This document shows, piece by piece, positions 1-7,694 of a stretch of DNA of 17,436 nucleotides. Both the position numbers and the translations under genes were made by a program. Below the pieces are notes generated by a model. That model did not search any database. It saw only the letters and a list, made by a program, of their open reading frames with translations, and was not told the origin of the DNA. The DNA is from an uncultured bacterium. Its GTDB lineage: Bacteria > Verrucomicrobiota > Kiritimatiellia > CAIKKV01 > CAITUY01. Every line of letters starts with the position of its first letter. Positions within the stretch are counted from its first letter, which is position 1. The stretch lies in assembly GCA_903934155.1 (NCBI GenBank), contig CAIZMS010000133.1, positions 1 to 17,436 on the forward strand, read 5' to 3'.

Positions 1-423
1 ACCCGGGACGGGGTCGAATACTTTATCGAGGCGGGTGACGGGGACAGCCAGAGCGTTTACCCGATCACGGCGCCGGTGCAGGCGGCCTCGTTGACGGTGA
101 CGGCGGAAAGCCCGTCCGCAAAGGCGCCCGGCGCCGTGAAGGTGAAGGTAGCGGAGCGGACGCTGTCGTGGTCGCCGGTGGTGGGGGCAACGCAGTACCG
201 CATTTATCGGGCGGAAGACAAGAAATTCACGGCGGGTCCGGCCACCTGGCTGACCTACGTGGCGGCGGATGCAGAGTTGTCCTTCACGGACAACGGCGAG
301 GATCTGGCGGGATGGGTGATGACCGGCGACTGGTACTACCGCGTGACGGCGGTGGACAAGGACGGCCGCGAGGGACCACCCAGCGCGTCGGTGGCGGTTT
401 GTTATGAGGCTTTGGGGAAGTAA
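1..423 (+). CDS. C-terminal end of a secreted protein with a fibronectin type III-like domain (5' partial)
   Basis: Frame 1 is open from the first base to the TAA at 421-423, so this is the last 140 codons of a gene that begins outside the window. The first visible residues, with a motif reading DGVEYFIEAGDG, resemble the strand-rich end of a carbohydrate-binding or beta-sandwich module. They are followed by a fibronectin III-like domain from about 125 to 410, with a typical LSWSPVVGATQYRIYR strand pair and a WYYRVTAVDKDGREGPPS closing strand. Such domains are spacers or binding modules in extracellular glycan-degrading enzymes. The catalytic part lies upstream, so no activity can be assigned. 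The next gene starts 48 bases downstream on the same strand, so co-transcription is plausible. A GTG at 76 is merely internal. Confidence 0.8.
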   Translation, partial: TRDGVEYFIEAGDGDSQSVYPITAPVQAASLTVTAESPSAKAPGAVKVKVAERTLSWSPVVGATQYRIYRAEDKKFTAGPATWLTYVAADAELSFTDNGEDLAGWVMTGDWYYRVTAVDKDGREGPPSASVAVCYEALGK

Positions 424-458
424 CCCAGGCCCGGTAGTGAGGCATAATATGAGGGACG

Positions 459-464
459 AAAGGG
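459..464 (+). promoter_or_regulatory. Ribosome binding site AAAGGG
   Basis: AAAGGG lies 7 bases before the ATG at 472 but only 1 base before the ATG at 466. This spacing favours 472 as the start of the first GxGYxYP gene. A weaker GAGGGA at 451-456 could serve the 466 start. The same AAAGG-type signal precedes the genes at 2278 and 5823. Confidence 0.5.
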
Positions 465-471
465 TATGATT

Positions 472-2256
472 ATGTGTGAACGACGGGTAGGGACTTTTCA
501 GAGGGGGCGGTTGCTCCCGATGATGGGTGGGGTGTTATTGCTCGCTCTGGCGGGGTGCGTATCGCAGCCTGAGGGGGGGGCTCGTGAGAGTGGTTGGTGG
601 CCGCGGCAGCGGCCGGCGCCAGCGTATGTGGAGGTGCCCTGGCCTGCGAGCGCGGCGGAGCAGTTCCTGCTGGTCAGCCTGAGCGGCCTGGCGGCCCAGG
701 GGGTGAATGACGGACGCCATCAGGAGCTCGTCTGGATCCAGCATGGCGGCCCCGTGTGTACCGAACGCTGGAAGGATGCCGCGGTCAAGCAATTGGGCAT
801 GCAGTGTTCGGGGCGGCTGGACGTCTGGCAACTGTTGGAACGGTATCACCGGAACGGTCTGGTCAAGGGCTATGTTCCGTTCCAACCCGATACCGCCGTC
901 GAGGGTGTCTTTGCCGAGCGCGAAACGATCAACCCCTCGGCCAATCTCGCCACGGTTCTGGCCTCCCTGCACCAAGGCGTGTTGGCGCATCCGGCGTTGA
1001 TCGAACGCCTCAAGCAGAGCGGGCTCAAGCCCGTGGCTGATCCTGGCGCCGTTTCGGCGGAAGCCTTGCGGGCTCAGAATGCTCGCGCGATCTCCAGGCA
1101 TATCATGGGGATCCAGGACCCCAAGGTGCCGCATCTGAGGGATCTCCTGATCGCGCAGCGGGCTTGGGTCGGGTTCGGGCGGGGCGGGGATGTCGAAGCG
1201 GCATTGCGTGACCTGCCGGCGCTGGCCCCGGTTGCCGGATGGAACCTGGGCGACGAACTGAAGCACACGGCCCTGGTCTCGCAATGGGGCCACATGAACC
1301 TGGCCACCAACTGGAAATTGAATCTCCCGTTCCTGATGGCCGCGGGCTTCGAGGGGAAGACGCGGAAGGTCCCCGCTCTTGATCCCAAAACGATCGATTA
1401 TGCCGATGCGCGGCCTGCCGTTTCGTTCCTGCTCAGCGACGGGGACAATGTCGCCTTCCTGACGGACGTGTTCTGGGCCGCGAGCGATTCCGAGCGCGAT
1501 CGGGTCGCTTGCCCCTTCTGGGACAATCCCCGGCATGGCCAGTTCCCCATGGGATTCACTGCCTGTCTGGGCGACCTGGTGGATGTCGCGCCGATGGTGC
1601 TGGACCATCTGGCGCAGACCAAGCCGCCCCGCACCAGCCTGGTGCAGTTTGGCGCCGGCTATTTCTATCCGGACCATTTCGCGCGGAACCTGCCCGATCG
1701 CGAACAGATCCTGCGCCGGCAGGCCCGCATGCTCGCCCGGCAGATGCGCCGCACGGGCGCCACGATGCTCTGTTTCCTCGCCGAAAAATCGGATTCGCCC
1801 GAGACCCAGCAGGCGCTGCGGATCTATGCCGAGGAGATCCACCCGTTGCTGGGCATGATGGTGATGGATTATGCTCCCTATCACCGGATGGACGGGGCTT
1901 GTTACTGGTTTGACGACGGCCGCGGGGGGAAAGTGCCGGCCTTGACGGCCCGCTATTCGATGTGGGCCGATCTGAAGTTGTGGCGCACGGGCGACCCGTG
2001 GCAAATCGCGAAGGAAATCGCGGCGGATGCGGCCAGTGCCGGTAAAACGGATCCGGTGAGCAAACAGGTCGTGCCCGCGTTCAGCTGGGTGGCGGTCCAC
2101 GCCTGGTCGCGCTTTCCCTCGCCTCAGGGCAAGGCCGGGCTTATGGGCGTCTCCGCCGTGTCGGCTTGTGTCGAGAGCCTGGATGCGAAGCAGGTGAATG
2201 TCGTCTCTCCGGAAGAACTTTTTTACCGACTCCGGCATGCGCATGGTCTTAAATAA
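472..2256 (+). CDS. GxGYxYP family putative glycoside hydrolase, lipoprotein
   Basis: About 594 residues. The N-terminus is a lipoprotein signal: arginines, a hydrophobic stretch, then LALAGC with the lipidated Cys at residue 29, so the protein is probably anchored in a membrane facing the periplasm or outside. The mature start is a low-complexity linker into a WWP motif. The family signature is exact at residues 394-400 (GAGYFYP, bases 1651-1671), and an acidic SDGDN motif sits at 322-326. These mark the GxGYxYP family, annotated as putative glycoside hydrolases; I know of no established reaction for it. It is a clear paralogue of the gene at 5823: both share WWP, NW..NL, SDGDN, the Y-x-Y/F-P region, an APY block, HAWS and a final PEEL..R.R.AH. 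The start at 472 is chosen from the AAAGGG 7 bases upstream; 466 is the alternative, adding two residues. Only 21 bases separate it from the GH116 gene. Confidence 0.85.
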   Translation: MCERRVGTFQRGRLLPMMGGVLLLALAGCVSQPEGGARESGWWPRQRPAPAYVEVPWPASAAEQFLLVSLSGLAAQGVNDGRHQELVWIQHGGPVCTERWKDAAVKQLGMQCSGRLDVWQLLERYHRNGLVKGYVPFQPDTAVEGVFAERETINPSANLATVLASLHQGVLAHPALIERLKQSGLKPVADPGAVSAEALRAQNARAISRHIMGIQDPKVPHLRDLLIAQRAWVGFGRGGDVEAALRDLPALAPVAGWNLGDELKHTALVSQWGHMNLATNWKLNLPFLMAAGFEGKTRKVPALDPKTIDYADARPAVSFLLSDGDNVAFLTDVFWAASDSERDRVACPFWDNPRHGQFPMGFTACLGDLVDVAPMVLDHLAQTKPPRTSLVQFGAGYFYPDHFARNLPDREQILRRQARMLARQMRRTGATMLCFLAEKSDSPETQQALRIYAEEIHPLLGMMVMDYAPYHRMDGACYWFDDGRGGKVPALTARYSMWADLKLWRTGDPWQIAKEIAADAASAGKTDPVSKQVVPAFSWVAVHAWSRFPSPQGKAGLMGVSAVSACVESLDAKQVNVVSPEELFYRLRHAHGLK

Positions 2257-2265
2257 ACGTAGGCG

Positions 2266-2271
2266 AAAGGA
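2266..2271 (+). promoter_or_regulatory. Ribosome binding site AAAGGA
   Basis: AAAGGA is 6 bases before the ATG at 2278 and supports that start for the GH116 gene. Confidence 0.5.
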
Positions 2272-2277
2272 TTAATC

Positions 2278-5200
2278 ATGAGTTCATCAAATGAAATGGT
2301 TGGTGGTTGTGTCAGGAGTTTCGTTGCGGTTGGGACCCTGGTGGCCCTGCTGGTTTCACCCCGTCTGGGGGCGGCTGAAAAGCTACCCTATGACGTGATC
2401 CAGAATATCCCCGTGCCCGCCGGCGTCCGGCTGGGAGGAACTGATCAATTCGACTACATGGCGCTGAAGGATCTGCCCGGCCCCAGCGGCGTGCAATTGG
2501 GCGGGATCGGCGTGGGGTGCTTCAGCATCGCTCCCGATGGTCGGTTCCGCCGGGTCAATATCAACAATGTCCACGATCAGGGTGATATCCGCGACGCGAC
2601 CGGCTCATTCCTGGCCCTCTGGGAACGCCGCGAGGGCGGCCAGCCGGTGGCGCGGCGCCTGGTGCGTGATGCGGGCAAGGTTCTGGGAATGGCCGGCTAC
2701 GCGCACACGACCTACAACGGTTTGTTTCCGATCGCGGAGATTGAGTACGGCTCCGACGGCGCCCCGGCGGATGATACGACGGTTCGGGTACGGGCCTGGT
2801 CGGGACTCACCCCCCATAATATCAAGGATTCATCCCTGCCTCTGGCCTGGATTGAGGTGACTGTGCGCAATGCCGCCCCCGTCGCCAAGGACGTCAGCGT
2901 GGCGTTCTCCTGGCAGGACATCCTCGGCCGCACCCTGTATGACATCACCGCGCCCTACGAGGCGTTTGAAAATAATGGATTTGAAACAGTAGCGATGAAT
3001 TTCAAACCCATCCCCAGGGTTAAGACCTTGGTCGAGGCGTTCGAAGTCGGCGGCATGCGGGGCGTGCGCCAGTACTGCGCTCCGTTCAGGCCCAGGAAGG
3101 CGACCTATCAGAACTACGTCAACGAACTGGTCCTCCTGGCGGAGGGCGGGGTCGACGCGCGGGTCACGAGCCTGCCGGCGTATGACGTGGCTGACGGCAG
3201 CCGCTGGGATGAGTTCATCCGGTCCGGCCAGTTTGCCGCGACTCCCCCGGCCTCTGCGCTGTTCCAGCCTGGGGGGCGCGAGAGGGCCAGCGCGGTGGCC
3301 CTGCAGCAGCGTCTGGCCGCCGGTGAATCGAAAACCTTTCGCTTCCTGGTCGCGTGGTACTTCCCGGAACTGGCGATCGACTACAAGAACGCCCCTCCGC
3401 ACAGCTATTTCGGCAGCGCCGACTACGGCCGATATTTCCATAACTATTTCACCACGCTCACGGACCTCGTTGCCTATGGCTGCCGCGAGCGCGAGCGCAT
3501 CCTGGCCGAAACCCGGAGCTGGCAGGCGCCCATCCTGGAAAGCACGTATCCCGACTGGCTGAAGTTCAAGATCCTCAACAGCTCGGTGGCCATCTACAAC
3601 AACTCCGTGTTGAACAAGGCGGGCGCGTTCGCCTTGCTCGAAGGGGCCATGGGCGGCCTGACCGGAACGATGGACGTGCGGGCGCTTGCCTTCGAGTTCT
3701 ACCAGAAGTTCTGCCCCGCCTTGGATCGTAGCGAGATGGACCTCTTCACGGCGACCCAGGAGCCTTCCGGAAAAGTGCTGCACTTCGATGGGCAATATTA
3801 TGTGGGGCTTGCTCACAAGGACGGGAAAACACCGGTGCCGGGCAATGCGTATGTGTGCAACACCGGCGGCTGGCTGACTCAATTGGCCCGTGATTACCAG
3901 CAGACGGGGGACCTTGCCTATATCACCCCAAAACAGGAAGGCATCCGCCGCGCGCTGGGGTATCTCCGCAGCCTGTGCCGCGGAATCCTGCACGTGCCGC
4001 AGGGCACGATCATGTTTGACGATACGGAACATCCTCCCGCCTGCTCATACAACGCCACGATGTACATCGCGTATCTGCAGGCAGGGGAAATCCTGGCGAG
4101 AGCGCTGGGCGACAAGGACCTGGCCGACGAATGCCGGGGGTTGATCGAGCAGGTGCGCGCGGATATCTACAAGTACCTGTGGAACGGACGGATGCTCGCC
4201 TACGGATGCGATAGCGACGGCACCAACCGGCGCGACGACATGGTGTTCGTGGCGCAACTCGGCGGGCAGTTCATGAGCCGCTCCCACATGTTCGGCGATG
4301 CCCTGCCGATGGACATGGTCCGCGCGGCCGCCTTCGGCCAGTTCAAGTCGACACTCTGGCACTTCCGCAACCAGGACTATTTTGCCGCGCGGGTCTGGAA
4401 CGCCGAGAAGAATCAGCCGGACAAGAATGTCGGCGGTCAGGACGCGATTTGCTGGACGTTCTACGAGGATGTCTTCAGGGCGTTTCCCTCCTTCCAGGCC
4501 GGCTATGTGGAGGATGCGCTGAACGTCCTCCGCCATACGCAGTTGGCGCACCTGCGCAACGGTTATAACTGGACGCAGAACCTCTGGAACATCGGCGAAC
4601 TCAGCCGCATGGACGTTCCTCTGGCGTGGTGGATGACCGATCTGATGGCGTCGGCGGGGTTGAGCGTCCCGGACCAGACGCTCTACCTGGCGCCGGTGAT
4701 CCGCCCCGGGGAAACCCGGGTTCGGCTGCCGGTCTATTTCCCCGATTTCTGGGCCATGGTGGAGTGCGATGCCCAGGCGAAAACCGTCAGGGTTCGGGTC
4801 ACGAAGGTATTCGGAAAGAAAACCATTTCCATTCGCAAGGTGGTGGCGCGCCCGGTCGGGGTTCCGGCGGACAAGGGCCACACGATAGACTTGCCGGGTG
4901 TGTTCAACGTCGCGCAGGATGCGGTCCTGGACCTGTCGGCGTATTGGCCGCAGCTGACCGCCAGTGTGCAGTATCCCGAAGCGCTGCCGGGCGCGGACAA
5001 GGCCGATTACATCACGGTGGCGGCGCCCCGCATCACGACGTCGCCCCGCATCGCCGTCCAGGGTTGGCCCATGGCGGACCATGTGACGGCCACGCTTGCC
5101 TGTGACGATCCGGACGGCAAGCTGTTCTATACCCTCGATGGCCATGATCCGTGCCGGGCGGGGGTGGTGTATGCCGGACCGTTGACACTGAATAAGTCAG

Positions 5201-5733
5201 GCACACTCAAGGTCCGGGCGTTCCGCAAGGACACCGGCTGGAGTCCTCCGCGGATCCAGAAGATCGAGGTGAATGCGAAGCATTTCGGCGTCAACTGCGG
5301 AGGGGGCGCCGGGGAAGGGCTGAGCGCGGATCAGGCGTATGGCCCGGGCGGGTGGGGGTATGTTGGTGGCAATGAGGCGGGGCCGGCTGGCGTCATGCAG
5401 CCGGGGTGCGTTTATCCGTTTTCGCTGACCACGTGCCGGTTCGGAAACTTCGAGTACCGGTTTGACCTGCCGAACGGCCGCTATGCCGTGCGGTTCCATT
5501 TTGCCGAGCAGTGGGGGGCGGCGAAGGGTGGGCGGGCGTTCAATGTCCAGATCCAGAACCGGCCCGTCCTCGAAAAACTCGATGTCTTTGCGGAGGCCGG
5601 TGGCGCCAATCGCGCTCTGGTCAAGGCGTTTGAGGCCGTCGAGGTGCGGGATGGCACCCTGACGATCCGTTTCACGACGCTTGCCAATAGCGCCATGGTT
5701 GGCGCCATCGAGCTGAGTCCCGTCAGGAGATGA
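2278..5733 (+). CDS. GH116 family glycosidase with chitobiase-type and malectin C-terminal domains
   Basis: 1151 residues. A signal peptide (about 1-33, ending LGAAE) implies export. Residues about 70-400 match the GH116 (GBA2-like) N-terminal beta-sandwich: GGIGVGCF, an HD-like PHN.KDSSLPLA block and a FLVAWYFPE strand. Residues about 420-870 are the (alpha/alpha) catalytic barrel. The LEG motif has Glu455, the expected nucleophile by alignment to GBA2. The position matching the family acid/base Asp (usual motif TYD) reads S590-Y591-N592, so Asn replaces Asp. A chitobiase/hexosaminidase C-terminal type domain follows at about 918-1000 (KLFYTLDGHDP). A malectin domain follows at about 1001-1150 (FGVNCGGG, YAVRFHFAE, a VGAIEL ending). 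GH116 enzymes are retaining beta-glucosidases, xylosidases or glucosylceramidases; malectin modules bind glycans. The substrate is unknown and the Asn raises doubt about ordinary hydrolysis. It lies between the two GxGYxYP genes. Its stop TGA overlaps an ATG at 5730. Confidence 0.87.
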   Translation: MSSSNEMVGGCVRSFVAVGTLVALLVSPRLGAAEKLPYDVIQNIPVPAGVRLGGTDQFDYMALKDLPGPSGVQLGGIGVGCFSIAPDGRFRRVNINNVHDQGDIRDATGSFLALWERREGGQPVARRLVRDAGKVLGMAGYAHTTYNGLFPIAEIEYGSDGAPADDTTVRVRAWSGLTPHNIKDSSLPLAWIEVTVRNAAPVAKDVSVAFSWQDILGRTLYDITAPYEAFENNGFETVAMNFKPIPRVKTLVEAFEVGGMRGVRQYCAPFRPRKATYQNYVNELVLLAEGGVDARVTSLPAYDVADGSRWDEFIRSGQFAATPPASALFQPGGRERASAVALQQRLAAGESKTFRFLVAWYFPELAIDYKNAPPHSYFGSADYGRYFHNYFTTLTDLVAYGCRERERILAETRSWQAPILESTYPDWLKFKILNSSVAIYNNSVLNKAGAFALLEGAMGGLTGTMDVRALAFEFYQKFCPALDRSEMDLFTATQEPSGKVLHFDGQYYVGLAHKDGKTPVPGNAYVCNTGGWLTQLARDYQQTGDLAYITPKQEGIRRALGYLRSLCRGILHVPQGTIMFDDTEHPPACSYNATMYIAYLQAGEILARALGDKDLADECRGLIEQVRADIYKYLWNGRMLAYGCDSDGTNRRDDMVFVAQLGGQFMSRSHMFGDALPMDMVRAAAFGQFKSTLWHFRNQDYFAARVWNAEKNQPDKNVGGQDAICWTFYEDVFRAFPSFQAGYVEDALNVLRHTQLAHLRNGYNWTQNLWNIGELSRMDVPLAWWMTDLMASAGLSVPDQTLYLAPVIRPGETRVRLPVYFPDFWAMVECDAQAKTVRVRVTKVFGKKTISIRKVVARPVGVPADKGHTIDLPGVFNVAQDAVLDLSAYWPQLTASVQYPEALPGADKADYITVAAPRITTSPRIAVQGWPMADHVTATLACDDPDGKLFYTLDGHDPCRAGVVYAGPLTLNKSGTLKVRAFRKDTGWSPPRIQKIEVNAKHFGVNCGGGAGEGLSADQAYGPGGWGYVGGNEAGPAGVMQPGCVYPFSLTTCRFGNFEYRFDLPNGRYAVRFHFAEQWGAAKGGRAFNVQIQNRPVLEKLDVFAEAGGANRALVKAFEAVEVRDGTLTIRFTTLANSAMVGAIELSPVRR

Positions 5734-5805
5734 GGCTTGTTATAACAAGCGCTGCTCTGCCGGGATTGGTGCTCCCCGGGTGTTGTGCAAGAATGGGATC
5801 GTTTC

Positions 5806-5812
5806 AAAAGGG
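5806..5812 (+). promoter_or_regulatory. Ribosome binding site AAAAGGG
   Basis: AAAAGGG is 10 bases before ATG 5823 and only 1 base before ATG 5814. It supports 5823 over 5814 and over the ATG at 5730 that overlaps the previous stop. Confidence 0.45.
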
Positions 5813-5822
5813 TATGAATACC

Positions 5823-7694
5823 ATGAAGCAATTTTTTCCTGACTTCACTTCTGCTTGTCTCGCCTGGTTGGCGGCCGCCACCACGGTGGTTGCCGCCGGG
5901 ACACCGGACGACTTTCGCTGGTGGCCCACCCAGAAGGCGCCGCGGGTCGTGGCGCGCACCAGTTACCTGCATTTCCAGCCTGTGACCAACAGCGCGGGCG
6001 TTGCCCTGGATGTGGGCTTGAGCCCGGATCATATGTTGGCGACCTCGCTGGCGGGACTCACCGCCCTGGCGGTGAACGAAGGCCGGTTTGACGAGATGGT
6101 GTTTGTCGGACTCGTGGACCACGCGAGACAGGCGGCGAAGAACGGGCCGCCGCGCGAGTATGCCGTGGGTTACGAGGAAACCCGGAAGCGGTTGCGCTTC
6201 AAGGACGCCGGTGTTTTTTCGCCGATGCAACTGCTGGCGCGTTACAAGGACAAGGGAGTCTATGACGGCTATATCCTTTACCGGTTCGACCGTTCTCCGG
6301 GTGATGTGACCTCCTTCCGCACGAACTGCAACGAGTCGGTGAACGTGGCCACCTCCCTCGCCGGATTGATGCGCGGCGTGCTGGTCAGCGAGGAGCAGGA
6401 GGCCGCGGTCCAACAGCTCGGACTGAAGCGGTTGATGGATGTCCGGGACAAAACCGAACGGTGGCTGTTCGACACGTATCATGGGAAGTTGAACCGACGG
6501 CACCTGTTGACCCAGGATCCGCTGATGGCGAACAACCGCGATATGGCGATTGCGCACCGCATGATGGTCGTCTATGGCCTCGATCAGCCGACCCCGGAGG
6601 CCTATGAGTGGATGGGGCCCGGCGGGTACGTGCTCGGTTGGAACGGGCCCGACGAGGGGGGAGCCATCGACCAGATGTCGAAGTGGGGCTTGATCATGTT
6701 GCCGAGCAACTGGGCCATCAACCTTGCATTGTTTTCCGCCGGAAGCGAAACCTTGCCCGGCCGACCGTTCAAACCCTTTGACGCCGCCCGGATCGATTGG
6801 GCCGGGGCGACCAACACGGTGGCCTTCATCATGAGCGATGGCGACAATGTGCAATGGCTGATGGGGGACTTCTGTCTCAATCCCAATTACTGGGCGGCCC
6901 CGGAGCATGGCCGCTTCCCCATGGGCTGGGGCTTGCCCTATGCCTGCCTGGATCAGCTCGCTCCGGCAACCTATGACCGGCTGCGGCGGACGCAGCCGGG
7001 CAACGCCACCCTGAACCAGCATGCGGGCGGCTATTTCTTTCCTGACCGGCTCGGCTCGTTGTTGAGTCCGGAGGCGCGGCGTGACGTGCTGGAACGGCAT
7101 GCCCGGCGGGTCAACCATTTCATGAAACGGGCCGGCCTCTACACCTACATGTTCATCTGCTATGACCTCGACAGCCCCGCATCCGCGGAGGCCTTCTCCA
7201 TTTTCGCACGGGAAATCGAGGGTCTCACCGGGATGTTCGCGATCCAGTATGCGCCCTATGAGGCCGGCGATGGCAAGGTGTACTGGGTGAAGAACAAGGC
7301 CGGCGTGGAGATCCCCGTGGTGACGGCGAAGTACTGTATCTGGGCGAATCTCGACCAGGCCCGGTCCGGCACCCCCGCGAAAATCGCGCGGTTGCTCAAC
7401 GAGGATACGCGCCGTGCCGCGGGCGAAGGCCGTCCCTCGTTGTCCTGGGTGATGACCCATGCCTGGTCGGGGTTCGTACGGCATGACGGCCCGGATGAAA
7501 AGGCGGAGAACGGGCAGTACCTGGCGCCGGGCAGCGCCGCCGGGGTGTTGCCCACGCGCTGGTGCCTGGACCGTCTCGACAAGGGGCTGAAAGTGGTCAC
7601 GCCGGAGGAATTGTTGTGGCGGTTTAGGATGGCGCACGATCCAGCGGGAACGCAGGCGGCGATCAAGGCGGCAAAGAGGAAAGATGCAAGATGA
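5823..7694 (+). CDS. GxGYxYP family putative glycoside hydrolase, second diverged copy
   Basis: About 623 residues from ATG 5823. This start gives a good signal peptide (MKQFF, a hydrophobic core, then VVAAG) directly before a mature region with WWP, as in the first paralogue. The ATG at 5730 overlaps the GH116 stop (ATGA) and would add 31 residues containing an LPGCC stretch with a poor lipobox; I judge it less likely. SDGDN is at residues 338-342. The signature region reads A401-G-G-Y-F-F-P407, so relative to GxGYxYP the first Gly is Ala and the second Tyr is Phe. The C-terminal blocks YAPY, THAWSGF and TPEELLWRFRMAH match the paralogue at 472-2256. This copy therefore appears to be a secreted, non-lipidated form with a relaxed signature. 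Its biochemical role is unknown; it is a putative glycosidase by family and context only. Its stop overlaps the GH3 start by 4 bases. Confidence 0.82.
   Translation: MKQFFPDFTSACLAWLAAATTVVAAGTPDDFRWWPTQKAPRVVARTSYLHFQPVTNSAGVALDVGLSPDHMLATSLAGLTALAVNEGRFDEMVFVGLVDHARQAAKNGPPREYAVGYEETRKRLRFKDAGVFSPMQLLARYKDKGVYDGYILYRFDRSPGDVTSFRTNCNESVNVATSLAGLMRGVLVSEEQEAAVQQLGLKRLMDVRDKTERWLFDTYHGKLNRRHLLTQDPLMANNRDMAIAHRMMVVYGLDQPTPEAYEWMGPGGYVLGWNGPDEGGAIDQMSKWGLIMLPSNWAINLALFSAGSETLPGRPFKPFDAARIDWAGATNTVAFIMSDGDNVQWLMGDFCLNPNYWAAPEHGRFPMGWGLPYACLDQLAPATYDRLRRTQPGNATLNQHAGGYFFPDRLGSLLSPEARRDVLERHARRVNHFMKRAGLYTYMFICYDLDSPASAEAFSIFAREIEGLTGMFAIQYAPYEAGDGKVYWVKNKAGVEIPVVTAKYCIWANLDQARSGTPAKIARLLNEDTRRAAGEGRPSLSWVMTHAWSGFVRHDGPDEKAENGQYLAPGSAAGVLPTRWCLDRLDKGLKVVTPEELLWRFRMAHDPAGTQAAIKAAKRKDAR

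Noticed and set aside
443..448. CATAAT, a possible -10 promoter box before the first GxGYxYP gene
   Set aside because: No TTGACA-like -35 element lies at a suitable distance upstream, so a single near-match hexamer is not enough.
535..2244. Long antisense reading frame (569 codons) opposite the first GxGYxYP gene, with similar ones at 2830-4032, 4045-5145, 5481-7637, 8102-9931, 11407-12975, 13318-14973 and 15882-17144
   Set aside because: Each lies wholly or almost wholly opposite a well-recognised gene, and their Arg/Gly/His/Pro-rich products show no domain motifs. They are expected shadows of high-GC codon use.
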